Assembly (NCBI RefSeq): GCF_014930455.1
Contig: NZ_JAAIYO010000017.1
Location: 62,001-126,000, forward strand
DNA: 64,000 nt
Source: Corallococcus soli
GTDB taxonomy: Bacteria; Myxococcota; Myxococcia; Myxococcales; Myxococcaceae
Direction of reading: 5' to 3'
The translations under genes were made by a program, and so were the position numbers. This document shows, piece by piece, positions 41,078-49,397 of the stretch. Below the pieces are notes generated by a model. It did not search any database. It was given only the letters and a program-made list of their open reading frames with translations, and was not told the DNA's origin. Numbering within the stretch: the stretch's first letter is position 1; each line of letters opens with the position of its first letter.

Positions 41078-42004
41078 TCAGGTGGGGGCAGTCCCCAGCC
41101 GTCGGCGCAGCCAGGCCTCGCCGCTCACCAGGCCGATGCCCGCGAGCACCAGGGCCGCGCCTGCGACGAAGCTCGTCGTGAGCGGCTCGTTGAGGATGAG
41201 CACGCCCATCGACACGCCGAACAGCGGCGTCATGAAGGAGAACACGGCCAGGTTGGACGCCAGGTAGCGGCGCAGCAGCCAGAACCAGGCGAGGTAGCTG
41301 GCGAAGGAGATGCCGATGCCCTGGAACAGCACGCTGCCCACCGCGATGGGCGTCAGGGTGACGTGCTCCGTCTGCCCGGTGGCCAACGCGACGCCCATCA
41401 ACAGGACGAAGCAGAGGGCCAGTTGGTAGAACAGCGTCAGGCTCGGCGGCGCCTCGGAGAGGCGCGAGCCGCGGACCACCACGGTGGTGAGGCCCCATGC
41501 GAGGCCCGCGCCCACCGCGAGCGCGTCCCCCAGCAGCGTCCGCGCGTCCAGCTGCGTGTGCGACGCCCCGCCGATGAACGCCAGGGCGATGCCGCCAAAG
41601 CACACGGCGATGCCCAGCCACTGCAACGGCCGCAGCCTTTCACCGGGGAGCAGCAGGTGCAGCCCGAGCGCGGAGAAGACGGGCGCGGTGTAGAGGAACA
41701 CCGCGACGTGGCCCGCGCTCGTGTACGTGAGGGCCAGCGCGATGAGCAGGAACTCCGCGCTGAAGAGCACGCCGGCGAGCAGCCCGCCTCGCAGCGTCCC
41801 CTGCCGCAGGCCCTCCCACCCCCCGCGCCACGTCATGAGGAGCCCCACGAGCAGCGCCGCCACGCCCGAGCGCAGCGCGGCCTGGAGGATGGGCGCGACG
41901 TCGTGCGCGGCCAGCTTGATGGCCACCTGCTGCATGCCCCACAGGGCGCACAGCCCCAGCATCACCTGGAAGCTGAAGGCGTCCGTGCCGCGACGCGTGC
42001 TCAC
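41078..42004 (-). CDS. EamA/DMT superfamily transporter
   Basis: A 308-residue inner-membrane protein with about ten helices in two EamA halves. The first half starts FQVMLGLCALWGMQQVAIKL; the second spans LLGDALAVGAGLAWGLTTVV to GAALVLAGIGLVSGEAWL. Such proteins usually export amino acids or other small metabolites. GTG 42004 has GGAGG 7 nt upstream. It is divergent from the adenosine deaminase gene. Its substrate is unknown. Confidence 0.88.
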   Translation of the reverse strand: MSTRRGTDAFSFQVMLGLCALWGMQQVAIKLAAHDVAPILQAALRSGVAALLVGLLMTWRGGWEGLRQGTLRGGLLAGVLFSAEFLLIALALTYTSAGHVAVFLYTAPVFSALGLHLLLPGERLRPLQWLGIAVCFGGIALAFIGGASHTQLDARTLLGDALAVGAGLAWGLTTVVVRGSRLSEAPPSLTLFYQLALCFVLLMGVALATGQTEHVTLTPIAVGSVLFQGIGISFASYLAWFWLLRRYLASNLAVFSFMTPLFGVSMGVLILNEPLTTSFVAGAALVLAGIGLVSGEAWLRRRLGTAPT

Positions 42005-42391
42005 GGGCGCACCTCCACCGGGCGGAGCGACGGAGCGGAGGCGACAGGAGGGCGGGGGGACGCGGTGCGTGACATGGCGGGGTGTGTCCGGGGCGGGCCT
42101 GCCCCTGATTAACCGTTACCGCCCTGCTGGGACAGCGCCCCCGGGGGGGAAGCGCTTCTACCGCTTGTAAGGGCAGGGGAGCCTCCGACGCGAGGCGTCC
42201 TGACGTGTCAGGCCAGGGGGCGAACGGGTCCGTCGGCCTGGCTGACGTGTCATCCCCGCGCCGCGGCGTCAGGGCGCGCTGGCGCTTCGTGGAGCACTTC
42301 GCGGGACCTGGGCAGGCCCCTCGCTTGCTAAGGGGCGGGCGAGGCTCTCCACGATGGGAGCCCGCGCTCCTTCATTCTTCCGAGGACACCC
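42005..42391. other. 387-nt divergent region with paired palindromic 10-mers
   Basis: This separates the EamA transporter gene from the adenosine deaminase gene. No gene is visible. It contains two identical TGACGTGTCA sites (described separately), an AT-richer spot near 42110, and a GC-rich segment with short inverted repeats such as GCCCTGC/GCAGGG around 42120-42178. Confidence 0.45.
42200..42252. promoter_or_regulatory. Two identical palindromic sites 42 bp apart
   Basis: CTGACGTGTCA occurs at 42200-42210 and again at 42242-42252. The first is extended to CTGAC-GT-GTCAG with perfect 5-nt arms. A centre-to-centre distance of 42 bp is four helical turns, so both sites face the same side of the DNA, as expected for cooperative binding of a regulator. 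The adenosine deaminase start is about 140 nt downstream. Confidence 0.5.
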
Positions 42392-43843
42392 ATGCGAGAC
42401 ACCCTGACGGGCTTGATGCTCACCCTGGCGGCTGCCGGCGTCGCCACGCCCACCGCCCAGGCCGCCAGCCACGAAGCCGTCACCCAGCGCCACTTCGCGT
42501 CCCTGTTGTCCGGGGCCGAGCCGAAGCTCGCGGAGCTGACCCTGTTCATGAACATGATGCCCAAGGGGGGCGACCTGCATCACCACTACTCGGGCGCCAT
42601 CTATGCCGAGCAGTACCTGGAGTGGGTGGACAAGCAGGGCTACTGCGTGAACAAGGCCACCTCGAAGATCCAGCTCCAGCGCCCCACGACCCCGGAGTGC
42701 GTCAGCGGCAAGGACCTGGCGGCGGACGACACCGCCTACCGCGACCTGTTGCAGCGCTGGTCCAGCAAGGACTTCAACAACCACGGCGGGGCGAAGCCTC
42801 CCCCGGACCTCCAGTTCTTCAACACCTTCCTGTACTTCGACGACGTCGCCTCCACCAACAACCGCGAAGGCCTGCGGACGCTCAAGCAGCGCGCGCTCGC
42901 GGAGAACGTCGGCTACATCGAGACCATCTTCGAGCTGACCACGGGGATTCCGGACGCCGACTTCGACCGCGACGTCGCGGCGGCGGGCCTGGACGACGCG
43001 AAGCTCCAGGCCCGGTTGACGGCGCAGCTGGCGAAGCTGGAGGCCGACGCCACCTTCCAGCAGGGCGTCCAGAAGTACGTCGCCCGGGTGAAGGACAGCA
43101 GCCAGGGCATCGACGATGAGAACTTCACGATGCGCTACCAGGCCTACGTGCTGCGTGCGCTCTCACCGTCGTTGGTGTTCTCGCAGGTCGCCGCCGCGTT
43201 CAACATCGCGAACCAGGAGAAGCAGGTGGTGGCGGTGAACCTGGTGGGCGCCGAGAACGGGAACGTCTCGATGCGCGACTACCGCCTGCACATGCGGATG
43301 TTCCGGCTGCTGAAGGCCCGGTATCCGGACGTCAAGCTGGCGCTGCACGCCGGTGAGCTGGCGCTGGGCATGGTGCCGCCGGAGGGCCTCAAGTTCCACA
43401 TCGCGGAGGCCGTCGGGGTGGCGGGGGCCGACCGCATCGGCCATGGCATCGACATCGCGCAGGAGAGCAACGCGCTGCAGACCCTGAAGACCCTGCGCGA
43501 GCGTGACATCCCCATCGAGGTGAACCTGACCAGCAACGAGTTCATCCTGGGCGTCAAGGGCGATGCCCATCCCGTCGAGCTGTACCGCAAGTACGGCGTC
43601 CCGTTCGTCATCTGCACCGACGACTCCGGCGTCACCCGCCACACGCTGTCGAACGAATACGTGCTGTTCGCCAGCCGCTACAAGCCCACCTACGCGGAGG
43701 TGAAGAAGCTCTCCTACGACAGCCTGCGCTACGCCTTCCTGCCCGAGTCGGACAAGAAGCGGCTGACGAAGCAGCTGGACACGCGGTTCGCGAAGTTCGA
43801 GGCCGACGTCGCCGCCATGCAGACGCGCGCCGTCCGCAAGTAG
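42392..43843 (+). CDS. Secreted adenosine deaminase
   Basis: A 483-residue protein with a Sec signal (MRDTLTGLMLTLAAAGVATPTAQA). The adenosine/AMP deaminase zinc sites are present: MPKGGDLHHHYSG (H-x-H), LALHAGE, DRIGHGIDI and VICTDDSGV. It is longer than cytosolic Add (~330 residues), with an N-terminal extension and a ~110-residue insertion before the barrel core, like the ADGF-type extracellular deaminases. It deaminates adenosine to inosine in the periplasm or outside, which fits scavenging of prey nucleosides. SD GAGG lies 6 nt upstream. The promoter region carries the paired TGACGTGTCA sites. Confidence 0.9.
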   Translation: MRDTLTGLMLTLAAAGVATPTAQAASHEAVTQRHFASLLSGAEPKLAELTLFMNMMPKGGDLHHHYSGAIYAEQYLEWVDKQGYCVNKATSKIQLQRPTTPECVSGKDLAADDTAYRDLLQRWSSKDFNNHGGAKPPPDLQFFNTFLYFDDVASTNNREGLRTLKQRALAENVGYIETIFELTTGIPDADFDRDVAAAGLDDAKLQARLTAQLAKLEADATFQQGVQKYVARVKDSSQGIDDENFTMRYQAYVLRALSPSLVFSQVAAAFNIANQEKQVVAVNLVGAENGNVSMRDYRLHMRMFRLLKARYPDVKLALHAGELALGMVPPEGLKFHIAEAVGVAGADRIGHGIDIAQESNALQTLKTLRERDIPIEVNLTSNEFILGVKGDAHPVELYRKYGVPFVICTDDSGVTRHTLSNEYVLFASRYKPTYAEVKKLSYDSLRYAFLPESDKKRLTKQLDTRFAKFEADVAAMQTRAVRK

Positions 43844-43895
43844 GCCACCGCTGCCGCGTCGGGATGCCCGGCCGTCGGGCTCCTGGCGCGGACGC

Positions 43896-43913
43896 GGGCC
43901 CCGTGGGGGCCCC
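43896..43913. terminator. Hairpin between convergent deaminase and glycosyltransferase genes
   Basis: GGGCCCC and GGGGCCC arms with a short loop, in the 69-nt gap between two convergent stop codons. It could terminate either gene, but the T-run is poor. Confidence 0.4.
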
Positions 43914-45151
43914 TATCGGGCGTGCTCTTCGCCGGAGGGCTTCCGGTCCGTGACGGAGGCGCTCTGGTAGATGTCGCCCAGGCCCGCGCCAATGCCCTCC
44001 CACGCGAAGGACTCCGCCAGCCGGCGGGCGTTCATCGCGAGCTTCTTGCACAGGTCCGGATCATTGCGCAGCCGGCGCAGGGCGTCGGCGAACTCCTGGG
44101 GGGACTCGGCGAGCAGGACGTCCTGGCCCTCCACCACGGGCAGGCCCTCCACCGCCAGCCGCGTGGCCACCACGGGCACGCCGGCCGCCGCCGCCTCCAG
44201 CACCTTGAGGCGCGTGCCGCTGCCCGCGCGCAGGGGGATGGCCGTCGCCAGCGCGCGCGCCAGGTGCGGCGCCACGGAGGGCACCGAGCCCGTCACCACC
44301 AGCCGCTCGTTCTCCAGGGCCCGCACGGACGCGGACGGGCTGCGGCCCACCACCATGAGCCTGCCCGGCGCCAGCTCCGACGACACCAGCGGCCACACCT
44401 CCCTGGCCAGCCGCAGCACCGCGTCCTCGTTGGGCCACCAGTCCATGGAGCCCACGAAGACCAGGTCGTTGCCCGCCTTCTCCGCGGGCACGAAGTCCGG
44501 CAGCTTCACGCCGTTGGGCACCACGTGCACCTGCTTCGCCCCCAGGGCGCGCAGCTGCGCGGCGTCCACCTCCGAGCACGCGAGCACGGAGTCCGCCTGG
44601 CTCACGCACTCGCGCTCCAGCCGCTCCACGCGGTCGAACTGCCAGCGCAGGAAGGGACGCAGCGGCGCCGCGCTCAGGGGAGCCATGCGCGCCAGCAGCT
44701 GGCTCTCCACGTTGTGCTCGTCGATGACCAGGTGCGCGGAAGGGCTCAGCTCCCGCGCCAGGGGCAGCAGCTGCGCCATGTGCAGGTGGTCGAAGTGGAT
44801 GATGTCGAAGGGGCCCTGCTGGGCCAGCACGCGGCGGAAGGCCTCCTGGAGGCGCTGGCGCGTGTAGCGCACGTAGGTGAGCGGCGTGCCCCGCAGGAAG
44901 GCCCGGGCGCTGCTCAGCGCTTCGGAGGGGGCCACCCGGGGCATGTCCACCAGGTGGAGGCGCGAGGCGGGGACGCCCAGCTCGCCCAGCCAGCGCGTGA
45001 AGCCCCCCGCGTCGTTGCCCGGCCGGTGGAGCGCGAGCACGTCCAGCGAGAAGCGCGATGCCAGGGCGCGCACCAGCTCCAGCGTGCGCAGGGTGCCGCC
45101 CGTATCCGAGGGCAGCGGGACGTAGGGAAGGACGGCGAGGACGCGACGCAC
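43913..45151 (-). CDS. Glycosyltransferase family 4
   Basis: A 412-residue GT-B enzyme. It starts RRVLAVLPYVPLPSDTGGTL, with the glycine loop at the usual place. The acceptor domain has FDIIHFDHLHMAQLLPLA and LVIDEHNVESQLLARM; the donor domain has LVFVGSMDWWPNEDAVLRLA, PLRAGSGTRLKVLEAAAAG, then VVATRLAVEGLPVV. This matches the GT4 group around the stp2 subfamily. GTG 45151 is taken as the start because the fold begins there; an in-frame TTG at 45274 would add 41 residues of low-complexity sequence. No partner glycan gene is adjacent. Confidence 0.85.
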   Translation of the reverse strand: MRRVLAVLPYVPLPSDTGGTLRTLELVRALASRFSLDVLALHRPGNDAGGFTRWLGELGVPASRLHLVDMPRVAPSEALSSARAFLRGTPLTYVRYTRQRLQEAFRRVLAQQGPFDIIHFDHLHMAQLLPLARELSPSAHLVIDEHNVESQLLARMAPLSAAPLRPFLRWQFDRVERLERECVSQADSVLACSEVDAAQLRALGAKQVHVVPNGVKLPDFVPAEKAGNDLVFVGSMDWWPNEDAVLRLAREVWPLVSSELAPGRLMVVGRSPSASVRALENERLVVTGSVPSVAPHLARALATAIPLRAGSGTRLKVLEAAAAGVPVVATRLAVEGLPVVEGQDVLLAESPQEFADALRRLRNDPDLCKKLAMNARRLAESFAWEGIGAGLGDIYQSASVTDRKPSGEEHAR

Positions 45152-45495
45152 GGTAGGGGCCAGATCCGGTTCAAGGAGACAGGTGGACGTGGCCTCGGGC
45201 TCCTCGCCGAGGCCACCGGCTTGGTAAGCACCCGTGCGCAAGGGGCCCAGGGCCAGGAGACGTTTTTCCGTCAATGGCCAACAGATGCCCCTCCCGGAAC
45301 GCCCCGCGCTACCGCACCGCGTCGTCCCACCGACGCCGTCACGCCTCGCGGTCCCGGCCAGGGCGCGGTGCGGAGGGCGCCCATCCGCTCCTCCACGTTC
45401 AGGGGAGGTGCGGGCGCCGCGGGTCGCCGGAGTCCTCGAAAAGACGCCCCGTTTCCGGCATGAGGGGGGCGCGGATGGAACGGACGGAGGAAGCC
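45152..45495. other. 344-nt divergent region with nested stem-loop
   Basis: This lies between the glycosyltransferase and the aminopeptidase. No gene is visible. A nested stem-loop lies in the aminopeptidase leader: outer arms GGCGCCC (45377-45383)/GGGCGCC (45413-45419) and inner arms CCTCC (45391-45395)/GGAGG (45405-45409). No clear promoter was found. Confidence 0.4.
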
Positions 45496-47316
45496 ATGAG
45501 CCTTCAAGAGAGCCAGGGTGCCGCGGCGCGCGAGCGCATCGCGCGGCTGCGACAGGTGATGCGGACCCGCGACGTGGCGGCGGTGTGGGTGCCGTCCAGT
45601 GATCCGCACCTGTCCGAATACCAGCCCGGCCGCTGGAAGGGGCGCGAGTGGATGTCTGGCTTCACCGGCTCCATGGGGACGCTGGTGGTGACCGCGGACT
45701 TCGCCGGCCTCTGGGTGGACAACCGCTACTGGGAGCAGGCGGACGCGCAGCTTTCGGGCACGGGCATCGCGACGGTGCGCACGACGAACGCGCCCGGGCT
45801 GCCGTTCATCGACTGGCTCGCCGCGAACGTGGCCCCGGGGCAGGCGGTGGCGGTGGATGGCGCGGTGCTGGGCCTGGGGCAGGCGAGGGCGGCGTCCAGC
45901 CTGCTCACGGCGAAGGGCGTGACGCTGCGCACGGACCTGGACGTGGTGGGGGAGGCCTGGCCAAACCGTCCGGAGATGCCCGCGGCGCCCGTATACGCGC
46001 ATGACCTGGCGCCCATGTCGCGCGCCGACAAGCTCCAGGCGCTGCGCGAGGAGCTGGGCCGGCTGGGCGTGACGCACCACTTCATCTCCACGCTGGACGA
46101 CATCGCGTGGCTGACGAACCTGCGCGGCGCGGACGTGGACTACAACCCGGTGTTCCTCGCGCACCTGCTGGTGGAGCCCGGCGCCGTCCGCCTGTTCATC
46201 GCCGACGGCAAGATACCGGACGCCCTGCGGCGGGCCCTGGAGGAGGATGGCGTCACGCTCGCCCCCTATGCGCAGGCGGCCCCGGCGCTGGGCGCGCTGC
46301 CGCAGGGCGCGAAGCTGCTGCTCGACCCCCGGCGCGTCACGTACGGCCTGCGGCAGGCGGTGGCGTCGGGCGTGTCGGTGGTGGAGGCGCTCAACCCGTC
46401 GACGGTGGCCAAGTCCCGCAAGACGCCCGAGGAGCTCGCGCACATCCGCTCCGCCATGGAGCAGGACGGCGCGGCGCTGTGCGAGTTCTTCGCCTGGTTC
46501 GAGTCGGCGCTTGGCCGCGAGTCCATCACGGAGCTGACCATTGACGCGCGGCTGTCCGCGGCGCGTGCCCGCCGCCCGGGCTTCGTGTCGCTGAGCTTCG
46601 CCACCATCGCCGCGTTCAACGCGAACGGCGCGATGCCGCACTACCGCGCGCTGGAGGAATCGCACGCGACGGTGTGCACGCCGGGGAGTCCCACCCAGGG
46701 GCTGCTGCTGATTGATTCTGGCGGGCAGTACACGACGGGCACCACGGACATCACCCGCGTCGTCCCGGTGGGCGAGCCCACGGCGGAGCAGCGGCGCGAC
46801 TTCACGCTGGTGCTGCGCGGGATGATCAACCTGTCGCTCGCGCGCTTCCCCCGGGGCACGCGCTCCCCGGCCCTGGACGTGCTGGCGCGCGCGCCGCTGT
46901 GGGCGGAGGGGATGGACTACGGCCACGGCACGGGCCACGGCGTGGGCTACTTCCTCAACGTCCACGAGGGGCCGCACGGCATCTCCCAGACGCTGCCCAA
47001 CGAGGCGCAGACGGCGCTGGAGCCGGGCGTGGTCACCTCCAACGAGCCGGGCCTCTACCGCCCGGGCCGCTGGGGCATCCGCATCGAGAACCTCATCGCC
47101 ACGGTCCCCGCGGAGACGACGGCCTTTGGCGAGTTCCTCCGCTTCGAGACGCTGACCCTGTGCCCCATCGACACGCGGCTCGTGGACCCGGGCCTGCTGT
47201 CCAGCGCCGAAGCGGACTGGCTCAATGCCTACCACGCCACGGTGCGGGAGCGGCTGCTGCCCCTCGTGGAGGGCGCGGCGCGCGACTGGCTGCTGAAGCG
47301 GACCGAAGCGCTCTGA
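45496..47316 (+). CDS. Xaa-Pro aminopeptidase (M24B, XPNPEP1-like)
   Basis: A 606-residue cytosolic metalloaminopeptidase that removes N-terminal residues preceding proline. ATG 45496 has GGAGG 5 nt upstream. It has the three-domain layout of eukaryote-type aminopeptidase P: two creatinase-N-like domains (VAAVWVPSSDPHLSEYQPGR, GLWVDNRYWEQADAQL) and a C-terminal pita-bread domain. Metal ligands include Asp407 (LLIDSGGQY) and Asp418 (TTDITRVV), the His of GHGTGHGVGYF, and glutamates in SNEPGLY and IRIENL. The length agrees with the long form of the family. It is followed by a strong terminator. Confidence 0.92.
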   Translation: MSLQESQGAAARERIARLRQVMRTRDVAAVWVPSSDPHLSEYQPGRWKGREWMSGFTGSMGTLVVTADFAGLWVDNRYWEQADAQLSGTGIATVRTTNAPGLPFIDWLAANVAPGQAVAVDGAVLGLGQARAASSLLTAKGVTLRTDLDVVGEAWPNRPEMPAAPVYAHDLAPMSRADKLQALREELGRLGVTHHFISTLDDIAWLTNLRGADVDYNPVFLAHLLVEPGAVRLFIADGKIPDALRRALEEDGVTLAPYAQAAPALGALPQGAKLLLDPRRVTYGLRQAVASGVSVVEALNPSTVAKSRKTPEELAHIRSAMEQDGAALCEFFAWFESALGRESITELTIDARLSAARARRPGFVSLSFATIAAFNANGAMPHYRALEESHATVCTPGSPTQGLLLIDSGGQYTTGTTDITRVVPVGEPTAEQRRDFTLVLRGMINLSLARFPRGTRSPALDVLARAPLWAEGMDYGHGTGHGVGYFLNVHEGPHGISQTLPNEAQTALEPGVVTSNEPGLYRPGRWGIRIENLIATVPAETTAFGEFLRFETLTLCPIDTRLVDPGLLSSAEADWLNAYHATVRERLLPLVEGAARDWLLKRTEAL

Positions 47317-47330
47317 GGCCGCCGCGCCTC

Positions 47331-47355
47331 GCGGGACAGGAGGGCCCTGTCCCGC
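47331..47355 (+). terminator. Terminator after Xaa-Pro aminopeptidase
   Basis: Perfect 10-nt arms GCGGGACAGG (47331-47340) and CCTGTCCCGC (47346-47355) with a 5-nt loop. An outer GCCGCCGCG/GCGGCGGC pair extends the stem. It begins 14 nt after the stop codon. Confidence 0.65.
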
Positions 47356-47534
47356 GGCGGCGTGGAGACACGCCCATACGGAGCGGGGCCCGGAACCTGG
47401 CTCGATTTCCCCCGAAGGCCGGCGGATGCCTCTCACCGCGCAACCACAAAGGCCAGTGGCTGGACGGCTGTCTTCAGGCTGTTCATGCTGGGCGTCGCGG
47501 GAATTGTCCCTGCCTGTCATTGGAGTGGATGCGA

Positions 47535-47861
47535 ATGCGCGCTGTCTGGATGTTGGTGTTGGGTCTGGCGGTCCTTCCCCTCATGGCCTGCGGCAGCAGC
47601 GGCGCCGCTGGTGAGTCCTGCAGCAAGGACGGCTGCGACGTCGGATTGGAGTGCCGCCAGGACTTCCCCGGCGGCTTCTGTGCCCAGGAGTGCACCCAGG
47701 AAGGGGCGCAGGCCGGCTGCCCCGCCGACATGCTGTGCGCGCGTCAGTCGGAGTCGCTGATGTGCTCGCCCGTCTGTTCTTCCCAGGACGACTGCCGTGA
47801 CAGCTACGCCTGCAACGGCGTGAGCGGCACGGAACAGAAGGCGTGTCTCATCAAGCTGTAG
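47535..47861 (+). CDS. Cysteine-rich lipoprotein
   Basis: A 108-residue protein with signal MRAVWMLVLGLAVLPLMA and lipobox Cys19. The mature part contains many spaced cysteines (CSKDGCDVGLEC, FCAQEC, CSPVCSSQDDC), like small disulphide-rich domains found in myxobacterial lipoproteins. ATG 47535 has GGAG 9 nt upstream and is preferred to ATG 47529, where the spacing is too short. Function unknown. Confidence 0.75.
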   Translation: MRAVWMLVLGLAVLPLMACGSSGAAGESCSKDGCDVGLECRQDFPGGFCAQECTQEGAQAGCPADMLCARQSESLMCSPVCSSQDDCRDSYACNGVSGTEQKACLIKL

Positions 47862-47946
47862 GTTTGGCGGACCTGCCGTCAACTTCGTCCAGTTTTGCCG
47901 CTCTGGCGCTTGATGCGCGGAATCCTGTGACGGCAGGCTCACGGGC

Positions 47947-49128
47947 ATGAACCCAGCCCCCTGGTCGTCCTGCCCGCGTCTTGCCCGACGCCTGATGATG
48001 TTCGCGCTGCTTACGGCTTCGCTCGGGGCCTGCGCTCCGGAAGAGGACGCGCGGGCTCCGGAGCCCGTGGCCCGCGTGGAGTCCGAGCTGCCGGCGGGAG
48101 GGTGGCGGGTGCTGATGCCGTCCGGCGGCGCTCCCATCCGGGGCATCACCCGCCGCGCGGACGGGCGGCTCATCGGTGGTTCCAGTTGGGGCCACGGCAT
48201 CAACGTGTGGATCAGCTCCAACGGGGGCGCGAGCTGGACCCTGCACGGCTCCGTCGCGAACAACCCGAACGTGGAGTTCGGCGACGTGACGATGCTCGCC
48301 ATCCCGGGCACGCGCACCGTCTTCTGCGCCTTCCGCGAGTACGCCAACGGCCAGTTCCGCGTCACCATCACCCGCAGCGACAACGACGGTGACGGCTGGG
48401 TCTACGACAGCACCGTCGCCGGACCGACGACGCGCTTCGTGGGCGCCCCCTTCCTCTTCCGGCGCGGCAACGGCGACCTGCAGGTCTATTACGATTCGGA
48501 GCTGCTGGCCGCGCAGGGCGGCTTCCCCGGCCACCAGTGGATCGCCATGCAGGGCCGCCGGGGCCTCACCGGCGCGTGGACCGCGTACGGCACCGTCACC
48601 GTGTCGCGCGACAAGCGGGCGGGCGCGCTCAGCCGCGAGGGCATGCCCACGGTGGTGCAGCTGTCCGGGGACCGCATCATGGCCGTCGTGGAGGGCGTGG
48701 AGGGCTTTCCCACCGGAGGCGCCCGGGCCAACGTCATCAACGCCGTGCAATCCTGGGACGGGGGCCGCACCTGGGACGACTCGCTGCGCCGCACCGTGTA
48801 CAGCTCGCGCATCGACCCGGGCTCCGGCCGCCGCTACAACGCCTACGTCCCCTACGCCATCCGCGTGGGCGGGGGCCCGGTGGGCGTCGCGTTCTGCACC
48901 GACGAGGACAAGGCCGGCCCGCCCGACCTGTCCAGCGCGCCGGTGGACCAGCGCAGCTGCCACGTCGGCTTCGTCAGCACCACGGTCAACTTCGAGACCT
49001 GGTCCGCCCCCAGCCCCGTCTGGACGGGCACGTCGCGCAACTACACCCCCGGCCTCTTCGAGCGCGCCCCCAACGACGTCATCGCCGTCATCGACGGGCT
49101 GGGCACGAACCGCGTCCTCCTCCGCTAG
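47947..49128 (+). CDS. Sialidase-like (BNR-repeat) lipoprotein
   Basis: A 393-residue lipoprotein; signal with lipobox SLGAC (Cys29). The mature part looks like a six-bladed beta-propeller of the sialidase/neuraminidase superfamily: NVWISSNGGASWTLHGSV and NAVQSWDGGRTWDDSLR are Asp-box-like S-x-D/N-G-G-x-x-W motifs. Other blades are RIMAVVEGVEGFPTGG and NDVIAVIDGLGTNRV. Whether it cleaves sialic acid or another glycan is unknown; the catalytic Arg triad could not be confirmed by eye. Confidence 0.8.
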   Translation: MNPAPWSSCPRLARRLMMFALLTASLGACAPEEDARAPEPVARVESELPAGGWRVLMPSGGAPIRGITRRADGRLIGGSSWGHGINVWISSNGGASWTLHGSVANNPNVEFGDVTMLAIPGTRTVFCAFREYANGQFRVTITRSDNDGDGWVYDSTVAGPTTRFVGAPFLFRRGNGDLQVYYDSELLAAQGGFPGHQWIAMQGRRGLTGAWTAYGTVTVSRDKRAGALSREGMPTVVQLSGDRIMAVVEGVEGFPTGGARANVINAVQSWDGGRTWDDSLRRTVYSSRIDPGSGRRYNAYVPYAIRVGGGPVGVAFCTDEDKAGPPDLSSAPVDQRSCHVGFVSTTVNFETWSAPSPVWTGTSRNYTPGLFERAPNDVIAVIDGLGTNRVLLR

Positions 49129-49397
49129 CCAGCAGGAGGCCGAGAGGCTCTGGGCGGGGCTCCCTTATCGCGCCGCGTCGCGAGGCGCCCTCCGCCAGGG
49201 GCTCCCATTTCGTCCGGTATGTCTTCGCGCGTCATGCGGAAAAAATCCGGAGGTTGAAACCATTCCAGCGGTGACGACGTACCGCCGCTGTCCGAGGGGG
49301 CCTTGGTGCAATGGGGGGCCTGCCAGCAACATTCGTCCCGAAATGTAGAGAACTCCGGGAGCCGTTCTCGGTTTCCCCAAAGGTAGGAGAATTCCTC

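Noticed and set aside
45271-47520. A 749-codon minus-strand frame opposite the Xaa-Pro aminopeptidase
   Set aside because: Shadow of a complete enzyme with all metal ligands and a strong SD.
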